In this document: in pieces, positions 9,094 to 18,600 of the stretch
Layout of the letters: each line of letters starts with the position of its first letter
Position numbering within the stretch: position 1 is the first letter of the stretch
NCBI RefSeq assembly: GCF_001279525.1
Contig: NZ_LGDY01000117.1
Location: 9,541 to 73,540 of the forward strand
From: Nocardia sp. NRRL S-836
GTDB taxonomy: Bacteria > Actinomycetota > Actinomycetes > Mycobacteriales > Pseudonocardiaceae
Length of the DNA stretch: 64,000 nucleotides
Direction: 5' to 3'
Notes under the pieces: generated by a model
Seen by the model: only the letters and a program-made list of their open reading frames with translations
Databases searched by the model: none
What the model was told of the DNA's origin: nothing
Made by a program: the position numbers and the translations under genes

Positions 9094-9600
9094 GTGGCTG
9101 GCGAGCCGAACAGCGGTGACATCAAGATCACACCGGCGTTTCTCAGGACGTTCCAGGTCGAGCTGGAGAAGATGCTCGGCGAGCTGGAGGGGAACCACGG
9201 CATCGCCGAGCTGGCGCTCACCAAGGGCGGAGTGTCCGGCGAGAACCGCAGACTGCTGCCCGGCAACGAGATGTGGCTCGCGGCGAAGCAGCTGGGCGAC
9301 AAGTACCAGGGTGCGAGCGGAACCGCTCCCACGTTGTACGCCCAGATCGAAAGCATGCGGACCTACATCAAGGACCTGAACGACAACATCAACGAGGTCG
9401 TGCGCATCGCGGAAACCGGTGAGGAGGAAGCGCTCAGCATGACCACCGAGCTGAACACGAACCAGTTGAGCGAGATCTTCCGGCCCACGACCGGCGCGGG
9501 CACCGGCGGAAACGGCACCGGCGGAAACGGCACCGGCGGGAACGGCACCGGTGGCAACGGCACCGGTGGCAACGGCGGATCCGGCACCGGCGGGAGCTGA
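9094..9600 (+). CDS. WXG-type helical protein with Gly-rich repeat tail
   Basis: 168 residues starting at a GTG with upstream gagg. The first 120 or so residues are helical, with the size and spacing of a WXG100/ESAT-6-like domain but no clear W-x-G. The last 40 are a repeat of Gly-Thr-Gly-Gly-Asn. The stop is five bases before the next ATG, so it is in the esx operon. It is probably a third substrate or a partner of the large downstream protein; no enzymatic motif is seen. Confidence 0.8.
   Translation: MAGEPNSGDIKITPAFLRTFQVELEKMLGELEGNHGIAELALTKGGVSGENRRLLPGNEMWLAAKQLGDKYQGASGTAPTLYAQIESMRTYIKDLNDNINEVVRIAETGEEEALSMTTELNTNQLSEIFRPTTGAGTGGNGTGGNGTGGNGTGGNGTGGNGGSGTGGS
9499..9573 (+). repeat. 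Five tandem 15-bp units encoding GTGGN
   Basis: Five consecutive 15-bp units (ggcaccggcggaaac and close variants) encode the tail of the preceding protein. Units 1-2 and units 4-5 are identical at the DNA level, indicating recent unit duplication, so copy number may vary between strains. Confidence 0.85.
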
Positions 9601-9605
9601 GCTCG

Positions 9606-11780
9606 ATGGTGGACAGCCTGATCGGCGGCGAGGACGGGGCCGGCTGGACGTGGGAGCAGGCGCTCAACGCGTTCCACGGCAAGAACGCCAAGATCGAGTG
9701 CAAGCAGGTGCAGAACCGCGACACCGTCACAGCGGTGTCGTGGCTGTCCGCCGACCACTGGCGGCAACCCAGAGCGGGCGGCAAGGAACCGGTCGCCGAC
9801 TTCAAGATCTACACCAACACGAACGCGACGACGTACTGGGGCGTGGGCCGGATCAACCAGGACGGCTTGAAGGAGCCGATGGAAGGTTTCCTCGGCAACG
9901 CCCGTGCCATCGTCGACTCGTTGATGACGAGCGAGAACCCGGTGGCCCAGCGGGGTTCCTTCTACCGCGCCGCGGAAGCGCTGACCTCGGCCACGAACGT
10001 GCTGAACGACCAGGCCGGGGTGTTGAAGGCGTGGCGCGACAAGGTGGGGCACAAGGGGGACGACTTCCAGGGCGCCGGCGCCGGGGCGTTCTGGAACGCG
10101 CTGGACGGGATGGTGTTCCAGCGCGAGCACATCGTGCGGCAGATGGGCGTGCACCTGGGCCAGAGCGAGAACCCCGAGTTCGCGTGGGACTCGCTGAACT
10201 ACGCCACCGGTTCGGGGACCGACAAGATGACCTGGGACCGGCCCCAGTTCGCGGACCCGACGGTGAACTGGGGCGTCAACGAGGGGCGCGCGGGTCTCGA
10301 CTGGGCGGTCAACGTCCTCGCCGACGGTTACACCGAGTGGAACTCCTCGGGTTCGAAGACCTACCCGGTCGTGATGAACGGCTCGCACCGGTTGATCTCC
10401 GGCACGGCCGCGGACTTCGCCACCCCCGCGGGCGCGCTCGCCGCTGTCTGGCGGCAGGAGTGGTTCCAGGGCGCGATGCTGCCGGCCAAGGACGTCTACG
10501 CCACGGAGCTCGACCTGTGGCAGAAGGCCGGCGAGACCCTGGACTGGTTCCCGTACAACAACGCGATCAAGGCCGGGGTCAACGAGGGTGCGTTCTGGGC
10601 GAGCATCGAGGCCGCGGCCAAGAGCTGCTGGGAGCAGCACCTCGAGGCCACAGTGGACGTGTTCGCCAAGCACGCCATCGCCGAGCTCACCAAGGTCTAC
10701 CAGACCGCCACGCTGCACCTGCCCAGCATCGTGACGCCGAGGAAGCTGAACCTCTTCCAGCCCAAGACGGGTCCGCAGGGCGGGCCGCAAGGCGGTCCGC
10801 AGGGTCCACCGCCGCCTCCGGGTACCGGTGAGAACGGGCCGGGCAAGCCCGACCTCAAGAAGGACGGCGGGCCGAAAACTCCTCCACCGCCGCCGCAGCT
10901 CGGTGGCGGCTCCGGACCGGGCGGGTCGAACAAGGGCGGCGACAAGGGAAACCTGGGGCCGAACACCGGTCCCAAACCGCCGGACCCGAACTCGGTGCTC
11001 AAGGTGCCGACCGGGTCGAAGATCGATCCGGACGGGACGGTGCGCGGCCCGGACGGCAAGCCGATGGTCGACAAGCTCGGCCGGCCGGTGATCGTGCCGC
11101 CGGGTTCCCGGATCAACCCGGACGGCGAGATCGTCGGTCCCAACGGCAAGAAGCTCGTGGAGAAGGACCGGGTCGCGCGGCCGGACCTGAGCAAGCGGGA
11201 CCCCGCTCAGGAGTCCGAGCTGGACAGGTACCTGAAGTCGTTGCGCGACCGGCCGGTGTCGTTGCCGACGGCGTTGCCGGGCCCGGACGCGCGGTCGCTG
11301 CCGGACCTGTCCGGCAGGTCGCTGGGCCTCGGGGGCAAGAGCGCGGTGACCTCCTTCGGTTCCAACGGGCTGCCCGGCAGCGGGCCGCAGCTGACCGACC
11401 TCCCGCCCGCGCCGAAGCCGGTTGCGACGGAAGGCGGGTCGTCGCTCAACAAGAACCCGCAGGGTGCTCCGGCCGGCTCGAACGGCATGGGCGGTGTGCC
11501 GTTCTACCCGCCGACCGCGGGTGGCATGGGCGCCGGTGCCGGCGCCGGTGACCAGAACAAGGGCGAACGCGACCGGGACACCTGGCTGTCCGAGGACGAG
11601 GAGACCTGGGGCACCGACCCGAAGCTCCCGCCGTCGGTGCTCGGCGGGCGGCGCAGGCGAGGCCGCGTCGGATCGCAGGCAGGACCCGGCTCCCACAACT
11701 ACGGACACGGAGGAAGCGATGGCCGACTGGCTGGAGGAACAGCTGCACCAGGCCATGGTTACGCTGAGGGATCAGCGTGA
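9606..11780 (+). CDS. Large WXG-type T7SS substrate-like protein, Pro/Gly-rich (paralogue 1)
   Basis: 724 residues. The N-terminal 370 residues are Trp-rich and helical and include a WXG-like core (AWRDKVGHKGDDFQGAGAGAF, near 140-160, slightly shortened here as DKVGHKGDDFQGAGAGAF). A Pro/Gly linker (about 385-460) follows. Next is a beta-rich repeat segment with the motif GRPVIVPPGSRINPDGEI (about 492-509). The C-terminal signature is DRDTWLSEDEETWGTD (about 658-673). The paralogue at 12135-14117 has the same order of parts and the same signature. The combination suggests a T7SS substrate whose C-terminal acidic/Trp motif is recognised by the machinery; no catalytic site is visible. The last 62 bases overlap the next gene. 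Confidence 0.82.
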   Translation: MVDSLIGGEDGAGWTWEQALNAFHGKNAKIECKQVQNRDTVTAVSWLSADHWRQPRAGGKEPVADFKIYTNTNATTYWGVGRINQDGLKEPMEGFLGNARAIVDSLMTSENPVAQRGSFYRAAEALTSATNVLNDQAGVLKAWRDKVGHKGDDFQGAGAGAFWNALDGMVFQREHIVRQMGVHLGQSENPEFAWDSLNYATGSGTDKMTWDRPQFADPTVNWGVNEGRAGLDWAVNVLADGYTEWNSSGSKTYPVVMNGSHRLISGTAADFATPAGALAAVWRQEWFQGAMLPAKDVYATELDLWQKAGETLDWFPYNNAIKAGVNEGAFWASIEAAAKSCWEQHLEATVDVFAKHAIAELTKVYQTATLHLPSIVTPRKLNLFQPKTGPQGGPQGGPQGPPPPPGTGENGPGKPDLKKDGGPKTPPPPPQLGGGSGPGGSNKGGDKGNLGPNTGPKPPDPNSVLKVPTGSKIDPDGTVRGPDGKPMVDKLGRPVIVPPGSRINPDGEIVGPNGKKLVEKDRVARPDLSKRDPAQESELDRYLKSLRDRPVSLPTALPGPDARSLPDLSGRSLGLGGKSAVTSFGSNGLPGSGPQLTDLPPAPKPVATEGGSSLNKNPQGAPAGSNGMGGVPFYPPTAGGMGAGAGAGDQNKGERDRDTWLSEDEETWGTDPKLPPSVLGGRRRRGRVGSQAGPGSHNYGHGGSDGRLAGGTAAPGHGYAEGSA

Positions 11781-12129
11781 CCGGATCGAGTCGGCCAAGG
11801 CCGAGCTCGCCGCGCGCCGCGCGACCGTGACCTCCGCGGACCGGATGGTCTCGGTGACGGTGGACGCGAACAACGCGGTGGTGGGCCTGAAGTTCAACAC
11901 CTCGAAGTACCGCGACATGCACCCGGAGCAGCTCGCGCACGTGCTGGTGGACGTGCTCGGCCGGGCCCGTGCGCAGATGGCCGATGCCGCGGTGGAGGTG
12001 TTCGGCCCTCTCGTGGACGAGCGCACCGACCTGCGCGCGGCCATGGCGGGCGGCGGCGAGCTCGACGCCGCGTTCGCCGCGATCTGGGACGAGGCGCCTT
12101 CGGACGCCTTCGGCCGCCGGAGGAGCTGA
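11719..12129 (+). CDS. YbaB/EbfC family protein
   Basis: 136 residues beginning at an ATG with the ribosome site aggaag eight bases upstream, inside the 3' end of the preceding gene (62-bp overlap). The pattern is that of YbaB/EbfC DNA-binding proteins: a long N-terminal helix, a central strand pair (MVSVTVDANNAVVGLKF) and a C-terminal helix with ALA/VEVF-type residues. YbaB-like proteins occur in ESX loci; EspL of mycobacterial ESX-1 is one. It sits between the two large paralogues and may act as their chaperone or as a nucleoid-type regulator; which one is not shown here. Confidence 0.82.
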   Translation: MADWLEEQLHQAMVTLRDQRDRIESAKAELAARRATVTSADRMVSVTVDANNAVVGLKFNTSKYRDMHPEQLAHVLVDVLGRARAQMADAAVEVFGPLVDERTDLRAAMAGGGELDAAFAAIWDEAPSDAFGRRRS

Positions 12130-12134
12130 CCAGG

Positions 12135-14117
12135 ATGCCGAACGAGGCACCACCGGGTCCGGCGTCGCTGGGCGGGCCGGACACGCGCACGTGGCGATGG
12201 CACCAGACGCTGAACATCTTCAGCAACGGCGGGGACTACCCCGAGGTACCGGACCCCACCAGCGTCACCGCGCCCCGGTGGCTGACGTGGTCCGCCGGGG
12301 TGGTCGAAGGGGACCGGCCGCCGTCGACGTCGGACCACTTCTCGGCCGTGGTCACCGTGCCGAACGGCGGTTCCACCCGGACGTTCTACGGTGGTGCCAA
12401 CGTCGACCCCGGCCTGAGCTCGGCGATCGCGCCGTTCTTCGGGAACATGGACAAGATCCTGAAGTCCATGAGCCCCAGCGGGAACTCCGGCGCCAACCCC
12501 AACCCGGTGGCGAGCTGGGCGAGCTTCGACCGGGCGGCCACCGCGTTGCGGGAGGCCGCCGCCTGCCTGACCGCTCAGGTCGATCCGCTGCACCGGTGGC
12601 GGGACCGGGTCGGTGCTCCCGGCGACGACTTCCAGGGCCGGGGCGCCGGCGCTTTCCGGACTGCTCTCGACGGTCTCGCCGACCGGTGCGCTGATCTGGT
12701 GACGCAGCTCAGCAGGGAACGCACGGCGTGGGACGCGCTGCTCGAAGCCAAGGGCCTGCTCCAGCACGCGGGAGGCCTGCTCGACAACGGATACCTGCGC
12801 TGGACCGGCGGTGAGACGTTCAGCTACGACACCGGGCTGGGGTTCAGGGTCTCCGGTCCCGGTTCGGCGCTGGCGTGGCCCGCGGGAGTGCTCGCGGCGA
12901 TCTGGAACGCGCCCGAGCTGCAGCAGGACTTCAAGAGCCGGCAGGTGGACGCCACGCCCGGCGCGGAGAACTACCCGGCCAGCGAACGGCTCGGTGGCGG
13001 CGTCAACAGCGCGGCCACGTGGCTCACGCTGGAGAGCGCGGCGAAGAAGGTCTGGCTGGACCACCAGATGGGGCTGCTGGACGGCCCCGGCGCGAGTGCC
13101 GCCGGACTGCTGGACACCGCCTACCGGGTGGCGATGAGGTACCTGCCGTCGATCGTGCAGCCGGCCGGACCGACGTTCTCCGGGCCTGGCGGGGCGGACG
13201 ACCCAGGCGGGACCGGACCCGGTTCGGGTGGTGGTCAGGGATCTCCTGACGACGGCAACGTCACCGCGTACGCGGCGCCATCACCGCCACCGCCACCGTC
13301 CACAGTGGTCGTGAGCGGACCGGGCGGCGGCAGTCCGGTCCTCGGTGGCCCGAACCTGGTGCTCAAGGTGCCGGGAGGCTCCTACGTGGCCCCGAACGGC
13401 ACCGTCATCGGCCCCAACGGCAAGGTCGTGCTGGGGCGCGACGGCAGGCCGATCATCGTGCCACCGGGGTCGAGGGTGAACGCGAACGGCGAGATCATCG
13501 GACCGAGGGGCGCCGGCCGGCTGGAGCAGAAGGACCGCGTCCGCAACCCCTACGAGCCGCCGCCGAAGATCGGCGCGAGCGGTGGGGAGTCACCGCTGGA
13601 ACGGCACCTCAGGTCGTTGCGCACCCCGCCTTCGCAGGCACCGCAGGGATCGCAGCACCAGTTGCTGGCCAAGAGCGACCTGGCGAACCTCCACGGCACC
13701 GGCCTGAAGGTCGAGGGCGGGAGCCGGATCGAGATGTCGTCGAACGTGCCGCCGTCACCGTTCGGCCCCACCGGCAAGCCCGCGGTGCCCGTGGTGGGCG
13801 GAGCACCGGCCGATGGTCCGAAGGGGATGGTCGGCGGGCCGCTCGGCCCGTCGGCGCTCGGTGCCGGGGCACGGGGGAACGACCGCGAGCGCGACACGTG
13901 GATCGCCGAGGACGAGCGGACGTGGGGCACGGATTCGTCGGTGGCGCCAGGGGTTCTCGGCAGGCGCGGCCGCCCGGCGACGCGCCCGTCGATCGTGATC
14001 ATGAGCGACAGCGTGGAGGTCCAGGGCCCGGTGGTCCTCGGCGGCACGGAGGTGCTCGGCGGGAACCGGGGCCGGCACCGGAGCCGGGGCCAGGGCACGA
14101 CCACCACCACGGGATAG
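12135..14117 (+). CDS. Large WXG-type T7SS substrate-like protein, Pro/Gly-rich (paralogue 2)
   Basis: 660 residues, paralogous to the product of 9606-11780. It shares the WXG-like core (RVGAPGDDFQGRGAGAF, about 157-173), the Pro/Gly linker, the beta-rich segment with GRPIIVPPGSRVNANGEI (about 437-454) and the C-terminal signature DRERDTWIAEDERTWGTD (about 585-602). The two copies differ most in the linkers. The ATG is five bases after the ybaB-like stop. It is likely secreted or surface-exposed and may work as a pair with paralogue 1. No enzyme motif was found. Confidence 0.82.
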   Translation: MPNEAPPGPASLGGPDTRTWRWHQTLNIFSNGGDYPEVPDPTSVTAPRWLTWSAGVVEGDRPPSTSDHFSAVVTVPNGGSTRTFYGGANVDPGLSSAIAPFFGNMDKILKSMSPSGNSGANPNPVASWASFDRAATALREAAACLTAQVDPLHRWRDRVGAPGDDFQGRGAGAFRTALDGLADRCADLVTQLSRERTAWDALLEAKGLLQHAGGLLDNGYLRWTGGETFSYDTGLGFRVSGPGSALAWPAGVLAAIWNAPELQQDFKSRQVDATPGAENYPASERLGGGVNSAATWLTLESAAKKVWLDHQMGLLDGPGASAAGLLDTAYRVAMRYLPSIVQPAGPTFSGPGGADDPGGTGPGSGGGQGSPDDGNVTAYAAPSPPPPPSTVVVSGPGGGSPVLGGPNLVLKVPGGSYVAPNGTVIGPNGKVVLGRDGRPIIVPPGSRVNANGEIIGPRGAGRLEQKDRVRNPYEPPPKIGASGGESPLERHLRSLRTPPSQAPQGSQHQLLAKSDLANLHGTGLKVEGGSRIEMSSNVPPSPFGPTGKPAVPVVGGAPADGPKGMVGGPLGPSALGAGARGNDRERDTWIAEDERTWGTDSSVAPGVLGRRGRPATRPSIVIMSDSVEVQGPVVLGGTEVLGGNRGRHRSRGQGTTTTTG

Positions 14118-14127
14118 GACGGAAGAG

Positions 14128-14457
14128 ATGGCAAACGACTACAGCGCCGATCCGAGGGTGATCGCCGCCGTCGCCGAGGGGTTCGAGATCGTCGGTGGCT
14201 TCATCGGCACCATGACGAAGCTCAGCCTGGACCGGAGAACCCTGCTGGTCGAGGCGTGCGGTGACGACACGATGGGCGAGGAGATCCGGCAGAACCTCGA
14301 ACCCGTGGTGCAGAAGTATGAGAGCGCTCTCATCGGAACGGGTGAGGTCGTGGCGAACCAGGAGATGGTCGCGAAGGGCATGGCGGCCAAGATCCAGAAC
14401 GCGGAGCACGACAACACCTCCAACGTCATCAACAACACCAGGCGGCACTCGGTCTAG
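14128..14457 (+). CDS. Small helical ESX-type protein
   Basis: 109 residues, mostly helical, with the length of a WXG100 protein but without a W-x-G turn. The ATG at 14128 follows the ribosome site gaagag, ten bases after the preceding stop. It belongs to the same operon as the two large paralogues. It is probably an Esx-like partner or substrate; function is otherwise unknown. Confidence 0.75.
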   Translation: MANDYSADPRVIAAVAEGFEIVGGFIGTMTKLSLDRRTLLVEACGDDTMGEEIRQNLEPVVQKYESALIGTGEVVANQEMVAKGMAAKIQNAEHDNTSNVINNTRRHSV

Positions 14458-14499
14458 GCCGCGCGTTCCAAGCGGCCGGCACAGAAAGCAGGAGCAAGC

Positions 14500-15582
14500 A
14501 TGTCCACGGAGCCTCAGCAGCCAGCGGGCGTCGCGGTAGCCGCCGCGGTGGTGGAGCCGGAGTCGCCGGTCATCCCCGTGGCACCGGCCGAGGCCGCGGC
14601 CGCGGCGCCGGTCACCAGGAAGCTCGCGGCCGGTGCCGCACCGGTGGTGGTCGAGACGAGCACGGCGACCGGTGAGGAGAAGACCGGCCGGGTGTCCAGG
14701 CCGATGGTCGTCGCGGCGGCGGTCGCCGGTGCCGTGCTGGTGGTGTTGCCGGTGGCGTTCGGCACGTTGTCGGGTGACAGCGGACCGGGCAGCGGCCCGA
14801 ACAACGCGGGCTACGCCCAGGTGCCCTCGCCCGACGGCGGGTTCGTGCCCGGTTTGGCGGCACCCCAGACGGAGAACGGCAACGAGGGCGTGACGCCGCC
14901 CAACGGTTCCGTCCCCGGCAAGAACGGCGACGGCACCGCGTCCGGTGACCTCGCCGGGCAGACCGTCCCCGGCCCGCCCGGCACGCCCGGACAGCCGGTG
15001 GTACCCGGTCAGCAGCCCCCACCCGCGCAGAACCAGAACCAGCAGGGAAACCCCCAGGCGCCACCGCCTGCGAAGCCGGTGACGTACGAGGCGACGGCCG
15101 GCCCCGGCTGTGGCAGCGGCACCCGGTTCGACGGCGTCGGGATGTACCGCGATGGCAAGGAGGGCTGGGTCGACCACGGCGGCGGCTGCGGCAGCGCGTT
15201 CACCTCGATCCCGATGTCCGGTGACGCCGCGAAGGACGACCCGAGCGCGTACGGCCTGTGGACGTTCAACACGGGTCCGGTGACCGCCGGAACGTGCACG
15301 GTCTCGGTGTTCGTGCCCAACGGCGACATCACCGCGGTGGGCGGCAGTCCCACGTACTACCGCGTCTTCGACAGGTTCGAGGTCGCCAAGGGAACCCCGG
15401 TCGGGAGCTTCCAGGTCAGCCAGGTCGCGAACCGCGGAGGGTGGGTGACCGTGGGCTCCTTCAAGGTGAACGGGGCCAAGCTCGCCGTTCAGCTGCTCAC
15501 CAGGGGGCGCGACTGGGACGGGTCGAAGCGGACGTACGCCCACCACGCCGCGGGAGCGGTGAAGGCGAAGTGCCAGGCATGA
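14500..15582 (+). CDS. Membrane-anchored protein with Pro-rich stalk and golvesin-like C-terminal domain
   Basis: 360 residues. An Ala/Val-rich cytoplasmic N terminus (1-65) precedes one membrane helix (about 68-88). A Pro/Gly/Gln stalk (about 95-185) crosses the wall, and a 170-residue beta-rich extracellular domain with four or more Cys residues ends the protein. The terminal domain pattern (YRVFDRFEV, then GGWVTVGSFKV) resembles golvesin C-terminal/carbohydrate-binding-like modules. It sits last in the esx operon, just before the giant effector gene, and may help display or cap the effector outside the cell. That role is inference from context. Confidence 0.75.
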   Translation: MSTEPQQPAGVAVAAAVVEPESPVIPVAPAEAAAAAPVTRKLAAGAAPVVVETSTATGEEKTGRVSRPMVVAAAVAGAVLVVLPVAFGTLSGDSGPGSGPNNAGYAQVPSPDGGFVPGLAAPQTENGNEGVTPPNGSVPGKNGDGTASGDLAGQTVPGPPGTPGQPVVPGQQPPPAQNQNQQGNPQAPPPAKPVTYEATAGPGCGSGTRFDGVGMYRDGKEGWVDHGGGCGSAFTSIPMSGDAAKDDPSAYGLWTFNTGPVTAGTCTVSVFVPNGDITAVGGSPTYYRVFDRFEVAKGTPVGSFQVSQVANRGGWVTVGSFKVNGAKLAVQLLTRGRDWDGSKRTYAHHAAGAVKAKCQA

Positions 15583-15658
15583 GGTAGCCCCGGCTGCGAA
15601 CCGCTGAGCCCGCGCGCTGCGTTGGCGGGGGTGTAACGGTTATCGGTGTGGAGGAAAC

Positions 15659-18600
15659 GTGCCCATCAAGGTCGATCGCGGCGACTTCGGTGATCTGCCC
15701 CCGTGGGCGCGCACGCTGCTCGAAGTCCTGGGCGTGTCCTGGCCCGCGGCGAACCAGCACAAGTTCCGCAGGCTGGCCGACGAGTACGACCTGGTGACCC
15801 GGCAGCTCACCAAGCTGCCGGACGAGGTCGAGAACGTCGCGAGGGGGATCGACCGGAACCTCGGCATGCCGGGAGCCTCCGAGGGGTTCCGCTCCAGCAT
15901 GTCGTCGCTCGTCGGTGGCGACTCGAGCGTGGTCGACAAGATGATCGCCACCTCGAACGGCATCGGCGAGAACCTCCGCACGATGGCGCGTCAGACCGAG
16001 TACGCGAAGTTCTCGGCCTTGGGCCAGCTGTTCCTGCTGGCGTACGAGGTCGCGATGGAGTACGCGATGGCGGCGTTCACCGGCGGCGCGTCGCTGGCGA
16101 ACCTGACCTGGCAGTACGCCGCCACCCGCAACTACCTGACCATCCTGTTCAAGATGCTGGTGCGGGCGATCGTCTTCGAAGTGAGCATCGGCACCAGCGG
16201 CGGCATGATCATCGACGCCGTCGTGCAGCGGATCCAGCAGGAGAAGGACGAGTGGGACCACGAGACCACCAAGAGCACGCTGATCTCGAGTCTCATCGGC
16301 GGCGTGATCGGCGGCGGTGTCGGAGAGCTGGGCGAGAACCTCGGCCGCAAGCTGGGTGGCCTGCTGGGCAAGGACTTCGGCAAGATCGCCACCGACGACC
16401 TGCTCAGGTCCGTCAAGGACATGAAGCTGCCCGGCGGCATCTCGGACGAGATGTCCGACAGGTGGCTGAACGACGTGGGCCGGCTCCTCACCGATCGGGC
16501 CGGCACCCAGCTGCGTGATCCGGACTGGGCGTTCACCAGGCAGCTGACCCAGAACTTCACCAGGGACGTCGCCGACAGGTTCGAGACCGCCTTCGGCGAC
16601 TCGCTCGGCAAGGACGTCGCCCGCGAGCTCGGCGAGACCTACGCGCGCTCGTTCGCCGAGAACTGGTCACGACACGGGCTGACCGACCCGGACCTGTTCA
16701 AGAACGAGCTGCGGTCGGTGCTCGCCCCGCACGCCGACGGGCTCGGCGACAACGTCGCGCGCACGCTCACCGACGACCTGCCGGACGTGTTGCTCCGCAA
16801 CGTGAACGACCACCTGGGGGGCAACCGCACCGCCGAGGCCGTCGCGTTCGGCACCACGTTCCTGTTCGAAGGCGCGTCCGGCTCGATGACCCAGCCCATC
16901 CTCGACGGCATCAGCGGTGAGTCCACCAGCGCCGAGGAGTACGCCATGGGCTTCGTCGCCGGCGTGATCGGCGGCGCCGTCAGCGAACGTCTCGAAGGGA
17001 TCGGGGAGATGGGGCTCGACGCCGCCGTCACCTCGATGAAGGACAAGCTCGGCAACGTGTTCGGGCACATGCCCGACCTCGCCGGTCCGACCGGCGCCAC
17101 CGTTGCGCCGCCGGCGTTCTCCGACTCGGCTCCGCCGCCGGCGTACAACCCCGCCGGCACCGAGACCAAGCCCACTCCGGACGGCAAAGCTCCCACCGAC
17201 GGCAAGGTTCCCGCCGACGGCAAGGTTCCCGCCGATGGCAGGCCCGCCCCGGACAGCAAGACGACTCCTCCCGCGGACCAGAAGTCCCCGTCGGAGAGCA
17301 GGCCGTCGCCCACCGAGAACAAGTCCACCTCGGACTCGAAGGCGGGTGTGCCGGCCAAGGGTGGCGAGGGTCAGAAGACCGTCGGTGGCGGTACGACGCC
17401 CGAGAGCAAGCCCGCGACCGGATCCACGCCGCCCCCGGTGAAGACCGTGTCCAGCGCTCAACCGCCGGTTGCGGCGCAGCCGGCGGAGACCTCGGACACG
17501 ACGGCGACCACCGGTGCGTCCGAGACGACGAGGGTCCCGGAAGCGGTCAGCACCGTCTCCGGCGACGGCGAGTCGCAGTACCTCGACGTGGACGGGGACT
17601 CACGGGACTCCGCGCCGTCTCCGGCACCGGTGCGCACCGCCTCCGGCGAACCGGAAGCCGGTCCCGTGACCGGGCAGGATCCCGTCTCCGGTGAGGAAGC
17701 CGCCGCCGCGCCGCCGGTCACCGCCGCGGTGTGGCAGGACGACCGGCTCGCCGATGACAGCGAGGTCGACGAGACCGAGCTGCAGTACCTCGACGTCGGC
17801 CCGGTCCGGCGCCCCGACGTCCCCCACGCCGTGCGGCCGGCTCTGGAGCAGCTGCACGACGACCTCGTCCAGGCGTTGCCCGGCGTCAACCCGGAGAACC
17901 TGGCCGAGATCGAGAACGCGGCCGCTGACGTGCTCGCGGCCAGGGACGTGCTCACGGCCACTTCGGCGAGCAGCTCGTTGCGCGGCAAGACCTTCACCGT
18001 CCGCACGCCACGCGGCGCCCGGCAGGTCGAGGTGCGGCCGAGTCGCGGCCCCGAAGCCGAGCCCGCGCCGGCGGTGGAGCAGGACCTCAGGTTCACGGTG
18101 ACCGTGCTCGGCCAGGGCACGACCGCGTCCCGGTCCGACGACGAACGCCTGCGCACCCGCCCCGCGCCGCTGCGCACGGTCGCGGCCGACGGACCGGCTG
18201 AGCAGCCGACCACCGCGGCCGAAGTCCCCGGCACGAGCACGCAGGCCGCGGTGCGCGGCAACGGCGCACCCCCGCCGCTGACCCCGCCGACGCCGGAGTC
18301 GCATCGGGGCAAGGACGTCAGCACCGATGAGTCCTGGCGGCACGACCCGGCGAGGACGGCCGACTGGTTCGCGCCGAGCGATCCGGTGGCTCCCGAGGCG
18401 TGGCAGGACCGCCGTGCGCATGCGCACGTGCGCGTGGTGAACACGGCTGTTGCCGATGTCATGACGAGGAGCGCGCTGACGAAGATCGAGTCGTACACCG
18501 GCTTGATCAGGTACGACCTGCGGCGCATCGAGGTGGCTCAGCACAGGTTCGTGCAGGACTACACGATCAAGGTGCACCTGCGGTCCGGCAGCGGCGTCGA

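Noticed and set aside
9499..9573. Tandem 15-bp repeat as a CRISPR or minisatellite locus
   Set aside because: The units are in frame, contiguous without spacers, and encode the Gly-rich tail of a protein.
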